A stretch of DNA of 64,000 nt from Mycobacterium shinjukuense (GTDB lineage: Bacteria; Actinomycetota; Actinomycetes; Mycobacteriales; Mycobacteriaceae), in contig NZ_AP022575.1 of NCBI RefSeq assembly GCF_010730055.1, positions 2,728,001 through 2,792,000 on the forward strand. Direction: 5' to 3'. The notes below the pieces were generated by a model. It did no database searches. It worked only from the letters and a program-made list of their open reading frames with translations, and was not told the origin of the DNA. Shown in pieces: positions 56,082 to 64,000 of this stretch (position 1 is the stretch's first letter; each line of letters opens with the position of its first letter). The position numbers and the translations under genes were made by a program.

Positions 56082-57674
56082 GTGACACCGCACGACTGGA
56101 TCGCGCACGACCCCGACCCGCGGGCCGCCGCCGAGCTCGCGGCGTGTGACCCCGAGGAGCTCGCGGCCCGATTCGCCCACCCGCTCAGGTTCGGCACCGC
56201 GGGGTTGCGCGGGCCGATGCGCGGTGGACCGGACGCGATGAACCTGGCGGTGGTGTTGCGCGCCGCCTGGGCGCTGGCGCGGGTGCTCACGCGGCGGGCC
56301 CACCCGAGCCCGGCGACCGTGATCGTGGGACGCGACGCCCGGCACGGCTCGGCGGCCTTCGCCACGGCCGCGGCCGAAGTGCTTGCCGCCGACGGGTTTT
56401 CCGTACTGTTGCTGCCCGACCCGGTGCCCACGCCGGTGGTTGCGTTCGCGGTGCGGCAGACCGGTGCCGCGGCCGGGGTACAGATCACCGCCTCACACAA
56501 TCCGGCCAGCGACAACGGCTACAAGGTGTATCTCGAGGGCGGCCTGCAGATCGTCTCCCCCACCGACCGGCGGATCGAAGCCGCGATGGCCACCGCTCCG
56601 CCGGCCGACCAGATCGCCCGCACGACGGTCCACCCCGCCGGCGCCGAGCTGGTGGACCGCTACATCCGCCGCGCCGCCGGGGTCCGCCGGTGCACCGGTT
56701 CGGTGCGGGTGGCCCTGACCCCGATGCACGGGGTGGGCGGCGCGATAGCCGTCGAGACGCTTCGGCGCGCCGGCTTTGCCGACGTGCACACCGTTGCGGC
56801 GCAGTTCGCGCCGGACCCCGACTTTCCCACCGTGGCGTTCCCGAACCCCGAGGAGCCCGGCGCTACCGACGCATTGCTTGCCCTGGCCGCTGACGTCGGT
56901 GCCGACGTCGCGATCGCGCTGGACCCCGACGCGGACCGGTGCGCTGTCGGGATACCCACGGGCTCCGGCTGGCGGATGCTGTCCGGCGACGAAACCGGTT
57001 GGCTGCTAGGCGATTACATCTTGTCGCAACCCCAGGCCGACCCGGCCGACACCAGGATAGTGGCTAGCACGGTGGTGTCCTCGCGGATGCTGGCGGCGAT
57101 CGCCGCACGTCACGGCGCGGTCCACGTCGAGACCCGCACCGGCTTCAAATGGCTGGCGCGCGCCGACGCGAACCTGCCCAACGGCAAGCTGGTCTACGCC
57201 TACGAGGAGGCGATCGGGCACTGCGTCGACCCCGATGCCGTGCGAGACAAGGACGGCATCAGCGCCGCGGTCCTGGTGTGCGACCTGGCGGCCGCCGTGC
57301 AGAGGCAGCGTCGTTCGGTGTCCGACCTGCTGGACGAGCTCGCCCGCCGCCACGGGGTGCATCAGGGTGCCGCGGTGTCGCGTCGCATCGCCGACGCCGA
57401 CGAGGCCGCGGCGCTGATGGCGCGGCTGCGGGCGGCTCCCCCGGACCGGCTGGCCGGGTTCGCCGCGACCATCACCGACATCACCGACGCGCTGATCTTC
57501 ACCGGCGGCGGCGACGACGCCTGGGCCCGGGTGGTGGTGCGGCCCTCGGGTACCGAACCGAAGCTGAAGTGTTACGTGGAGGTTGGTTGCCCGGTGACCG
57601 AAGACCTGGCCGCCGCGCGGGAGCGGGCCGATGCGCTCCGCGCCGAGCTGGTCCACTCGGTGTGGGACTGGTGA
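56082..57674 (+). CDS. pmmB: Phosphomannomutase/phosphoglucomutase PmmB
   Basis: A 530-aa alpha-D-phosphohexomutase; near deoD it may act on (deoxy)ribose-1-phosphate, giving ribose-5-phosphate. The active-site phosphoserine is Ser138 in TASHNPASDNGYKVYL. The metal loop is DPDAD (Asp281, 283, 285), the sugar-binding loop is GDETGWLLGDY with VETRTGFKWLARAD, and the C-terminal phosphate site is VVRPSGTEPKLKCY. It overlaps in operon with deoD and is convergent with upp. Confidence 0.94.
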   Translation: MTPHDWIAHDPDPRAAAELAACDPEELAARFAHPLRFGTAGLRGPMRGGPDAMNLAVVLRAAWALARVLTRRAHPSPATVIVGRDARHGSAAFATAAAEVLAADGFSVLLLPDPVPTPVVAFAVRQTGAAAGVQITASHNPASDNGYKVYLEGGLQIVSPTDRRIEAAMATAPPADQIARTTVHPAGAELVDRYIRRAAGVRRCTGSVRVALTPMHGVGGAIAVETLRRAGFADVHTVAAQFAPDPDFPTVAFPNPEEPGATDALLALAADVGADVAIALDPDADRCAVGIPTGSGWRMLSGDETGWLLGDYILSQPQADPADTRIVASTVVSSRMLAAIAARHGAVHVETRTGFKWLARADANLPNGKLVYAYEEAIGHCVDPDAVRDKDGISAAVLVCDLAAAVQRQRRSVSDLLDELARRHGVHQGAAVSRRIADADEAAALMARLRAAPPDRLAGFAATITDITDALIFTGGGDDAWARVVVRPSGTEPKLKCYVEVGCPVTEDLAAARERADALRAELVHSVWDW

Positions 57675-57675
57675 T

Positions 57676-58299
57676 TCAGCGCGGGCCGAACTGGCGGTCG
57701 CCGGCATCGCCGAGACCCGGCACGATATAGGCGATCTCGTTGAGCCCGTCGTCGATGGCCGCGGTGACCAACCGTACGTTCGGCGCCGCCTGCTCCAGGG
57801 CCGCGATCCCCTCCGGCGCCGCCACCACACACAGCACGGTGATGTCCGTGGCCCCCCGGCCCAGCAACAGGCCGACGGTGTGCGTCATCGACCCCCCGGT
57901 GGCCAGCATGGGGTCCAGGACCATGACCGGCAGGTCGGTCAGATCGTCGGGCAGCGATTCTAGATAGGGCACCGGACGGTGGGTTTGCTCGTCGCGGGCG
58001 ACACCGACAAAGCCGACGCGCGCTTCCGGCAGCGCGGCGTGCGCCTCGTCGACCATGCCCAGCCCGGCCCGCAGCACGGGAACCAGCAGAGGCGGTTTGG
58101 CCAGCCGCGATCCGACGGTCTCGGCCAGCGGCGTGCGGATCGGGACCGGCGCACTGGGCGCATCGCGGGTGGCCTCGTAGACCAGGATCAGCGTCAGCTC
58201 GCGCAGCGCGGCCCGGAAGGCCGCGTTGTCGGTGCGTTCGTCGCGCAGCGTGGTGAGCCGGGCCGCGGCCAGCGGGTGGTCAATGACGCGCACTTCCAC
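57676..58299 (-). CDS. upp: Uracil phosphoribosyltransferase
   Basis: Converts uracil and PRPP to UMP. GTG 58299 gives 207 aa, the length recalled for the M. tuberculosis enzyme. Motifs: ARLTTLRDERTDNAAFRAAL, LLVPVLRAGLGMVDEA, the PRPP loop VMVLDPMLATGGSMTHTVGL, and IVPGLGDAGDRQFGPR at the C terminus. The stop is one base from the convergent pmmB stop region. Confidence 0.95.
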   Translation of the reverse strand: MEVRVIDHPLAAARLTTLRDERTDNAAFRAALRELTLILVYEATRDAPSAPVPIRTPLAETVGSRLAKPPLLVPVLRAGLGMVDEAHAALPEARVGFVGVARDEQTHRPVPYLESLPDDLTDLPVMVLDPMLATGGSMTHTVGLLLGRGATDITVLCVVAAPEGIAALEQAAPNVRLVTAAIDDGLNEIAYIVPGLGDAGDRQFGPR

Positions 58300-58307
58300 G
58301 GGGTGTG

Positions 58308-58313
58308 ACCCTA
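58308..58313 (-). promoter_or_regulatory. -10 box, leaderless start of upp
   Basis: TAGGGT on the minus strand, 8 bases from GTG 58299; TATAGG two bases earlier is an alternative. Confidence 0.4.
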
Positions 58314-58391
58314 TATAACGATGCGACCTCGTTTCTCGTACAGCCCGCCGATGCCCGTGCGTCCATGACCTGGACGGGCCAGGCCCGCCCA

Positions 58392-58397
58392 TATACT
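58392..58397 (+). promoter_or_regulatory. -10 box, leaderless start of sapM
   Basis: TATACT, 7 bases before ATG 58405; no Shine-Dalgarno. Confidence 0.55.
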
Positions 58398-58404
58398 TCC
58401 CGGC

Positions 58405-59292
58405 ATGCAAGCCCTCAGACGAGGCCTGGCCGGGGCGCACCGGGCGCTGGCGGTGTTGGGTGCGGTGGCGCTGGCATTATCGGCCGACCCGGTAGGCACC
58501 CCGGCTCGCATCGGCCGGGCGGCGGCCGCCCTGCCGACGTTCGCTCACGTGGTGATCGTGGTGGAGGAGAACCGCTCTCAGTCGGCCATCATCGGCAACG
58601 GGGAGGCGCCCTTCATCAACGCGTTGGCCGCGGGCGGCGCCATGATGGCCCAGTCGTTCGCCGAAACGCACCCCAGCGAACCGAACTATCTGGCGCTGTT
58701 CGCCGGCGACACCTTCGGATTGACGAAAAACGTGTGCCCGGTCGACGGCGGCACCATGCCCAACCTGGCCTCGGAGCTGCTCGCCGCTGGGCACACGTTC
58801 GTCGGCTACGCCGAAGATCTGCCGGCGGTCGGATCCACCGTCTGCGCCGCGGGTAAATATGGGCGCAAGCATGTGCCCTGGGTCAACTTCAGCAACGTCC
58901 CGCCGACGCTCTCGGTGCCGTTTTCTGCGTTCCCGCCGCCGGCGAACTACCCGAGCCTGCCGACCGTGTCGTTCGTCATCCCCAACAACGACAACAACAT
59001 GCACGACGGCTCGATCGCCCGGGGCGACGCCTGGCTGAACCGCCACCTGTCCGCCTACGCCGACTGGTCCAGGGCCAACAACAGCCTGCTGATCGTGACC
59101 TGGGACGAGGACGACCACAGCAGCCGCAACCAGATCCCGACGGTGTTCTACGGCGCCCACGTGCGGCCCGGCACCTACCAGGAGGCCATCAACCATTACA
59201 ACGTGCTCGCCACGCTGGAGCAGATGTATGGGCTACCCAAGACGGGTCATGCGGCGAATGCTTCACCCATCGTGGACATCTGGGCCCCGTAA
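58405..59292 (+). CDS. sapM: Secreted acid phosphatase SapM-like
   Basis: A 295-aa exported phosphatase of the phospholipase C/acid phosphatase superfamily. M. tuberculosis SapM (299 aa) removes phosphate from PI3P on phagosomes. The N terminus has a twin-helix hydrophobic signal (HRALAVLGAVALALSADP), then the metal/catalytic strand FAHVVIVVEENRSQSAIIGN. PSEPNYLALFAGD and TWDEDDHSSRNQIPTVFYGA are further active-site parts. Whether the host role is kept in this species is unknown. Confidence 0.88.
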   Translation: MQALRRGLAGAHRALAVLGAVALALSADPVGTPARIGRAAAALPTFAHVVIVVEENRSQSAIIGNGEAPFINALAAGGAMMAQSFAETHPSEPNYLALFAGDTFGLTKNVCPVDGGTMPNLASELLAAGHTFVGYAEDLPAVGSTVCAAGKYGRKHVPWVNFSNVPPTLSVPFSAFPPPANYPSLPTVSFVIPNNDNNMHDGSIARGDAWLNRHLSAYADWSRANNSLLIVTWDEDDHSSRNQIPTVFYGAHVRPGTYQEAINHYNVLATLEQMYGLPKTGHAANASPIVDIWAP

Positions 59293-59333
59293 CCGCTGTC
59301 GGGCCGACTGCCGGTGGACCCGGCGGCCGTCGC

Positions 59334-59339
59334 TATTCT
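59334..59339 (+). promoter_or_regulatory. -10 box, leaderless start of the Rv3311-type gene
   Basis: TATTCT, 7 bases before ATG 59347; it argues against the earlier open start at 59314. Confidence 0.5.
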
Positions 59340-59346
59340 GTGCCGC

Positions 59347-60621
59347 ATGGCTGCTGACCTCGTGCCCATCCGCCTGAGCCTGTCCGAGGGCGACCGCTAC
59401 ACGCTGTGGGCACCCCGGTGGCGCGATGCCGGCGACGAGTGGGAAGCGTTCCTGGGTAAGGGCGACGAGCTGTATGCCTTCCAGAGCGTGGCTGACCTGG
59501 TCGCATTCGTGCGCTCCGGCACCGACAACGACCTGGTGGACCACCCGGCGTGGCCGGATCTGACCGAGGCGCACGCGCACGCCTTCGATCCGGCCGAGGA
59601 CCGGCGTTTCGATCTGGTGGTCGTCGAGGAGTTGCTGGCGGACAAGCCGACCGAGAAGTCGGTGGCCGCGCTGGCCGCCACGCTGGCGATCGTGTCGTCC
59701 ATCGGGGAGGTGTGCGAGCGGGCGGCGATATCGAAGTTTTTCAACGGGAACCCGACCCTGGGCACGGTGTCCGGCGGAATCGACTACTTCACCGGCAAGG
59801 CCGGCCGGAAGCGCTGGAACTCGATCGCCGAGATCATCGCGCGCGGCTGGGACGACGTGCTTGCGGCCATCGACGAGGTCGTCACCACCCCCGACGTCGA
59901 CGCCGACCTGGCGGCCAGGGCCGCCGACGAATTGGCCGAGGAACCCGCGGCAGAACTGCAGCCCGAGGGCGGCGACGCGACCGGCGAGGAGTCCGTGGAC
60001 GAGGCGGCTGCCGATGACGCCGAGGAGGACGACGAGTCCCGCGCGGCCGGCGACACCGTGGTGCTGGGCGGCGACAAGGACTTCTGGTCGCAGGTGGGTA
60101 TCGACCCGATCCAGATCATGACGGGTGCCGGCACGTTTTATACGCTGCGCTGCTACCTGGACGACCGGCCGATCTTTTTGGGCCGCAATGGTCGGATCAG
60201 CGTGTTCAGCTCCGAGCGGGCGCTGGCGCGCTACCTGGCCGACGAGCACGACCACGACCTGTCGGATTTGAGCACCTACGACGACATCCGCGCCGCAGCC
60301 ACCGACGGCTCGTTGAAGGTGGAGATCACCGACGACAACGTCTACGTGCTCAGCGGGCTGGCCGACGATCTGGCCGAGGGTCCCGACGCGGTGGATCGCG
60401 AGCAGCTCGACCTGGCCGTCGAGCTGTTGCGCGATATCGGTGACTACTCGCAGGAGAGCACGGTCGACAAGGCACTCGATTCCGGCAAGCCGCTGGGCAA
60501 ACTGGTCGCCCACGTGCTGGAACCGGGCTCGGTGGGCAAACCCGCGGCGCCGTATGCCGCGGCGGTGCGGGAATGGGAAAAGTTGGAGTCCTTCGTGGAG
60601 TCGCGGCTCAGGCGCGAGTAG
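59347..60621 (+). CDS. Conserved protein of unknown function (Rv3311 type)
   Basis: A 424-aa acidic protein of unknown function. The N-terminal ~180 residues and the C-terminal ~150 are conserved-looking; between them is a low-complexity Ala/Glu/Asp linker (about 185-240). It is soluble with no signal peptide or enzyme motif. The last seven codons (SRLRRE and stop) are the beginning of a 55-bp unit that is repeated downstream. Confidence 0.82.
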   Translation: MAADLVPIRLSLSEGDRYTLWAPRWRDAGDEWEAFLGKGDELYAFQSVADLVAFVRSGTDNDLVDHPAWPDLTEAHAHAFDPAEDRRFDLVVVEELLADKPTEKSVAALAATLAIVSSIGEVCERAAISKFFNGNPTLGTVSGGIDYFTGKAGRKRWNSIAEIIARGWDDVLAAIDEVVTTPDVDADLAARAADELAEEPAAELQPEGGDATGEESVDEAAADDAEEDDESRAAGDTVVLGGDKDFWSQVGIDPIQIMTGAGTFYTLRCYLDDRPIFLGRNGRISVFSSERALARYLADEHDHDLSDLSTYDDIRAAATDGSLKVEITDDNVYVLSGLADDLAEGPDAVDREQLDLAVELLRDIGDYSQESTVDKALDSGKPLGKLVAHVLEPGSVGKPAAPYAAAVREWEKLESFVESRLRRE

Positions 60622-60770
60622 CGCCGCCAGCCGGCGACGACATGGGGCCTGCGCGTCGCGGCTCAGGCGCGAGTAGCGCCGCCAGCCGGCGACGACATGG
60701 GGCCTGCGCGTCGCGGCTCAGGCGCGAGTAGCGCCGCCAGCCGGCGACGACATGGGGCCTGCGCGTCGCG
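60601..60770. repeat. 55-bp triple tandem repeat after the Rv3311-type gene
   Basis: Units start at 60601, 60656 and 60711, exactly 55 bases apart and apparently identical, with a 5-base start of a fourth at 60766. Each unit starts TCGCGGCTCAGGCGCGAGTAG, with the gene's last codons and stop, followed by a GC-rich stretch containing CGCCGCCAGCCGGCG. It is a candidate VNTR between the Rv3311-type gene and add. Confidence 0.93.
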
Positions 60771-60824
60771 GTGGCCTGTTTGGCGCGGCACCTCACCGGC
60801 GCCCGACGTCATGGGAGTCAGCCC

Positions 60825-61913
60825 CTACCCGATCAGCACCGCGAACCGGGGCTTGATCACCTCGTCGATGATCGCCAGCCGCTCGTCGAACGGAATGAAC
60901 GCCGACTTCATCGCATTGATGGTGAAACGTTCGAGGTCACTCCAGCCGTAGCCGAATGCCTCGACCAGGCGGTGCATTTCCAGGCTCATCGAGGTATCGC
61001 TCATCAGCCGGTTGTCGGTGTTGACGGTCACCCGGAAACGGGTGCGGGCCAACAGGTCGAACGGGTGGTCGGCGATGCTGGCCACCGCGCCGGTCTGCAC
61101 GTTGGAGCTGGGGCACAGCTCCAACGGGATTCGCTTGTCCCGCAAGATCGACGCCAGCCTGCCCAGCTTCACCGCGCCATCCGGGTCGACGCGGATGTCG
61201 TCGACGATACGCACCCCGTGGCCCAGCCGGTCGGCCCCGCAGAAGGCGATCGCCTCGTGAATGGACGGCAGCCCAAACCCCTCACCGGCATGAATGGTGA
61301 AGCGCGCGTTGTTGTCCCGCATGTACTCGAAGGCGTCCAGGTGCCTAGTCGGTGGGTGGCCGGCTTCCGCGCCGGCGATGTCGAAGCCGACCACCCCCTT
61401 GTCGCGGAACCGGATCGCCAGCTCGGCGATCTCGCGCGACATCGCGGCGTGCCGCATCGCGGTGACCAGACAGCGCACCGTGATGGGGCGGCCCTCGGCG
61501 GCACAGGCCTTCTCGCCGGCCGCGAAACCCGCCAGCACGGCATCGACCACACCGTCGAACGACAACCCCCGATTGATGTGCAACTCCGGCGCGAACCGCA
61601 CCTCGGCATACACCACCGAATCGGCGGCCAGATCTTCCACGCACTCGTAGGCGACCCGGTACAGCGCCTCCGGCGTCTGCATCACCGCGACGGTGTGCGA
61701 GAACGGTTCCAGGTAGCGTTCCAGCGAGCGGCTGTGCGACCGGGTGTGAAACCACGTCGCCAGCGCGTCGACGTCGGTGGCCGGCAACCCGTCGTAGCCG
61801 ATCTGGCCGGCGATGTCCAGCACGCTGGCCGGGCGCAGTCCGCCGTCCAGGTGGTCGTGCAGCAGGGCCTTGGGCGCCTGCCTGATCGTGTGCAGGTTCA
61901 ACGGGGTGGTCAT
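60825..61913 (-). CDS. add: Adenosine deaminase
   Basis: Deaminates adenosine to inosine for salvage. Motifs in order: ALLHDHLDGGLRP (zinc HxH), the catalytic FTIHAGEGFGLPSIHEAI with the zinc-binding His and Glu, DRLGHGVRI, LELCPSSNVQTG and VTVNTDNRLMS with the metal-binding Asp-Asn. ATG 61913 overlaps the deoA stop (ATGA), making 362 aa; a 20-codon longer frame is not needed. It ends the cdd-deoA-add operon. Confidence 0.95.
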   Translation of the reverse strand: MTTPLNLHTIRQAPKALLHDHLDGGLRPASVLDIAGQIGYDGLPATDVDALATWFHTRSHSRSLERYLEPFSHTVAVMQTPEALYRVAYECVEDLAADSVVYAEVRFAPELHINRGLSFDGVVDAVLAGFAAGEKACAAEGRPITVRCLVTAMRHAAMSREIAELAIRFRDKGVVGFDIAGAEAGHPPTRHLDAFEYMRDNNARFTIHAGEGFGLPSIHEAIAFCGADRLGHGVRIVDDIRVDPDGAVKLGRLASILRDKRIPLELCPSSNVQTGAVASIADHPFDLLARTRFRVTVNTDNRLMSDTSMSLEMHRLVEAFGYGWSDLERFTINAMKSAFIPFDERLAIIDEVIKPRFAVLIG

Positions 61914-63211
61914 CCGGTGATCCGATCGAGGATGAGGGGCCTCGGCTCCGGTGGCGTGTCGCCGACGCTCCAACCGCCGTCCAGCTCGGCCAGCGCCGCG
62001 CCGAGCCGGTCCGGGGCGTCCGTGTAGAGGGTGAACACCGGGTCCCCGACGGCCACCGGCTGCCCGGGGCGGCGGTGGATTCTCACCCCGGCGCCGTGCT
62101 GCACCCGCTCACCCGGGCGGGATCTGCCCGCACCGAGCCGCCATGCCGCCAACCCCACTGCCATCGCGTCGATGTCGCCCATTGTGCCGCCTCGGTGTGC
62201 GCGCACGATCTCCGAATGTGCGCCGATCGGCAATGGCGCCGACAGATCCCCGCCCTGGGCGGCTATCAACCGGCGGAACCGGTCCATCGCGGTGCCGTCC
62301 TGCAGCGTGTGCGCGGGGTCGCGGCCGTCGATCCCGGCCAGCGCGAGCATCTCGGCCGCCAACCGCAACGTCAGCGCCACCACATCGGGCGGCCCGCCGC
62401 CGGCCAACACCTCGAGGGCCTCGGCAACCTCGAGCGCGTTGCCGACGGTCGAGCCCAACGGGCGGTTCATGTCCGTCAGCAGCGCGTGGGTGGGCACCCC
62501 GTGTGCGGTGCCCAGCTCGACCATGGTGTGCGCCAGTTCGCGCGCCTGCGCTTCCGATGTCATGAAGGCCCCGGAGCCGACCTTGACGTCGAGCACCAGC
62601 GCGCCCGCCCCCTCGGCCAGCTTCTTGCTCATCACCGAGCTCGCGATCAACGGCACGGATTCGACGGTGCCGGTGACGTCGCGCAGCGCGTAGAGCTTGG
62701 CATCGGCGGGTGCCAGCTCGCCGGCGGCGAAGATGGCGGCGCCCACGTCGCGCAGCTGTTCCCGCACTCGGCGGTTGGACAGGTTCGCGGTGAACCCGGC
62801 GATGGATTCCAGCTTGTCCAGGGTGCCGCCGGTGTGCCCCAGCCCACGCCCGGACGCTTGCGGCACCGCGCCGCCACAGGCGACCACCACCGGCACCAAC
62901 GGCAGCGTGATCTTGTCCCCGACGCCGCCGGTGGAGTGCTTATCCACGGTCGCGAGTGGCCTGCCGGCCGCGCGCAGATCGGTGAAATCCAGCCGCGCGC
63001 CGGAGGCCACCATGGCCGCGGTCCACCTGGCGATCTCGCCGCGGTCCATGCCGCGCCAGACGATCGCCATCAGCAGCGCCGACATCTGTTCGGCGGCGAC
63101 CCGGCCGTCGGTGTAGGCCTCGATCACCCAGTCGATCGCGGCATCGGACAGCCGGCCCCCGTCGCGCTTGGTCCGGATGACCGTCGGGGCGTCGAATCCG
63201 ACGTCGGTCAC
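61910..63211 (-). CDS. deoA: Thymidine phosphorylase DeoA
   Basis: Splits thymidine and deoxyuridine with phosphate. The 433-aa protein carries KHSTGGVGDKITLPLVPVVV (phosphate loop), GRGLGHTGGTLDKLESIAGF, SSVMSKKLAEGAGALVLDVK and VGSGAFM, and a C-terminal barrel domain. GTG 63211 overlaps the cdd stop (GTGA), so I reject a 128-codon N-terminal extension that shadows cdd. Confidence 0.95.
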   Translation of the reverse strand: MTDVGFDAPTVIRTKRDGGRLSDAAIDWVIEAYTDGRVAAEQMSALLMAIVWRGMDRGEIARWTAAMVASGARLDFTDLRAAGRPLATVDKHSTGGVGDKITLPLVPVVVACGGAVPQASGRGLGHTGGTLDKLESIAGFTANLSNRRVREQLRDVGAAIFAAGELAPADAKLYALRDVTGTVESVPLIASSVMSKKLAEGAGALVLDVKVGSGAFMTSEAQARELAHTMVELGTAHGVPTHALLTDMNRPLGSTVGNALEVAEALEVLAGGGPPDVVALTLRLAAEMLALAGIDGRDPAHTLQDGTAMDRFRRLIAAQGGDLSAPLPIGAHSEIVRAHRGGTMGDIDAMAVGLAAWRLGAGRSRPGERVQHGAGVRIHRRPGQPVAVGDPVFTLYTDAPDRLGAALAELDGGWSVGDTPPEPRPLILDRITG

Positions 63212-63609
63212 CGACGTTCCCGGGTCAGGTCGTCGGCACCGAAGGCGTCGGGCAGCAGCTCGCCGAGGCGACGGGGCCCGTTCGGATGGTCGATCAGCAG
63301 CTCGGCGCCGCCGTGCTCGAGCAGCACTTGGCGACAGCGCCCGCACGGCATCAGCGGGGACCCGGCCCCGTCGACACACGCCAACGCGAGCAGTCGGCCG
63401 CCGCCGGTCGCATACAGCGCGCACACCACGCCGCATTCGGCGCACAACCCAAGGCCGTAGCTGACATTCTCCACGTTGCATCCGGTGACCACACGGCCGT
63501 CGTCGACCAGTGCGGCCGCCCCCACTGCCAACCGCGAGTAGGGCGCGTACGCTGCGGCCGATGCCTGGATTGCCTTGTGCCGCAGCATATTCCAATCAAC
63601 GTCTGGCAT
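63208..63609 (-). CDS. cdd: Cytidine deaminase
   Basis: Converts cytidine/deoxycytidine to uridine forms. The 133-aa tetrameric-type enzyme has YSRLAVGAAALVDDG, the zinc site CNVENVSYGLGLCAECGV with the catalytic Glu in CAE, and PCGRCRQVLLEH with the other two zinc cysteines. It is the first gene of cdd-deoA-add. The 169-base gap to sdhC is divergent; no clear operator was identified. Confidence 0.95.
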   Translation of the reverse strand: MPDVDWNMLRHKAIQASAAAYAPYSRLAVGAAALVDDGRVVTGCNVENVSYGLGLCAECGVVCALYATGGGRLLALACVDGAGSPLMPCGRCRQVLLEHGGAELLIDHPNGPRRLGELLPDAFGADDLTRERR

Positions 63610-63778
63610 TACGCAACCCCGCTCGCCGATGGGCCCACCTCAGCAGGCCCACCCTAACTCCCCAGCGACACGAGCTGCGGATCGGACCGATCGGTACCGT
63701 CGGCAACCCGGTCACGTTAAGCTCGATTGCCCGGCTAGAGCTGTGTGACGACGGTTTTTGAAGGCGGTGAGGACTGGG

Positions 63779-64000
63779 GTGAGTACGCAGGCGACGACCG
63801 CGGACCCGGCACCATCGCGCAAGCGGCGACCACCTCGGACGCTGTATCGGGGAGATCCCGGCATGTGGTCTTGGGTTTGCCATCGCATCAGCGGCGCGAC
63901 CATTTTCTTCTTCTTGTTCGTCCATGTGCTCGACGCCGCGGTGCTGCGGGTGAGTCCGCAGACCTACAACGCGGTGCTGGCGACCTACAAGACCCCCGTT
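63779..64000 (+). CDS. sdhC: Succinate dehydrogenase cytochrome b556 subunit SdhC (partial, runs off the window)
   Basis: The first 74 codons of SdhC are present, cut by the window end. The sequence MSTQATTADPAPSRKRRPPR, TLYRGDPGMWSWVCHRISGA and TIFFFLFVHVLDAAVLR matches the N terminus and first membrane helix of mycobacterial SdhC, including the HRISG motif and the His in LFVHVLD that ligates heme b in the family. GTG 63779 has GAGGA 5 bases upstream. Remaining sdhD-sdhA-sdhB would lie beyond the window. Confidence 0.9.
   Translation, partial: MSTQATTADPAPSRKRRPPRTLYRGDPGMWSWVCHRISGATIFFFLFVHVLDAAVLRVSPQTYNAVLATYKTPV

Noticed and set aside
63212..63595. N-terminal extension of deoA
   Set aside because: It shadows cdd; the GTG overlapping the cdd stop gives the normal family length.

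Overview
The window is GC-rich DNA from a mycobacterium. Gene content and order follow the Mycobacterium tuberculosis segment around Rv3272-Rv3316 almost gene for gene: CoA-transferase, SulP/carbonic anhydrase, fadE25, purE-purK, gtrA-like, birA, accD5-accE5-maf, sseA, accA3, sigF-rsbW, lat-lrpA-pcd, lhr-nei, lpqC, atsB, glpD2, lpdA, amiA1, deoD-pmmB, upp, sapM, add-deoA-cdd and sdhC. PPE and REP13E12-type proteins and many leaderless starts also fit a slow-growing Mycobacterium. The species cannot be fixed by reading alone, and M. tuberculosis comparisons here are from memory.

1-12.3 kb is conserved backbone: a fatty-acid/acyl-CoA and purine cluster, then the acyl-CoA carboxylase block. A VapBC module sits between the PH-domain membrane protein and birA. 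Two copies of a 28-bp palindromic repeat lie in frame inside purK, and a short repeat array separates accD5 from accE5.

12.3-24.5 kb is an accessory island between maf and sseA, genes that are neighbours in M. tuberculosis. It holds nested insertion sequences: an ISL3 remnant, an IS21 remnant split by an intact IS21-family element with a 5-bp target duplication, an IS3 remnant, an intact IS256-family element inside a decayed hsdR with an 8-bp duplication, and an IS200/IS605 remnant. It also has a 13E12-type HNH protein and a defence/toxin cluster: MazEF-like, RelJK with the antitoxin frameshifted into the toxin frame, XRE plus a truncated nucleotidyltransferase, and a decayed small toxin with an HTH partner.

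24.5-51.6 kb returns to backbone: sulfur transfer (sseA, sufE-like), AccA3 (biotin carboxylase/BCCP partner of AccD5-AccE5), the SigF/RsbW switch, a possible RHH antitoxin module with twin operator repeats, the lysine catabolism pair lat/pcd with lrpA, Lhr and Nei repair proteins, an inserted PPE-PstS3-DUF732 block, then atsB-rluA-like-glpD2 (one overlapping operon) and lpdA.

51.6-64 kb holds a 58-bp tandem repeat against the lpdA promoter, an AbiEi/DUF559-type pseudogene split by an IS982-like remnant and a foldback MITE-like element, amiA1 with an amiB1 relic, the nucleoside-salvage genes (deoD, pmmB, upp, add, deoA, cdd), sapM, a 55-bp triple repeat, and the start of sdhC at the window edge. 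About sixteen starts have a TANNNT hexamer 6-8 bases upstream and no Shine-Dalgarno, the pattern of leaderless mycobacterial mRNAs.
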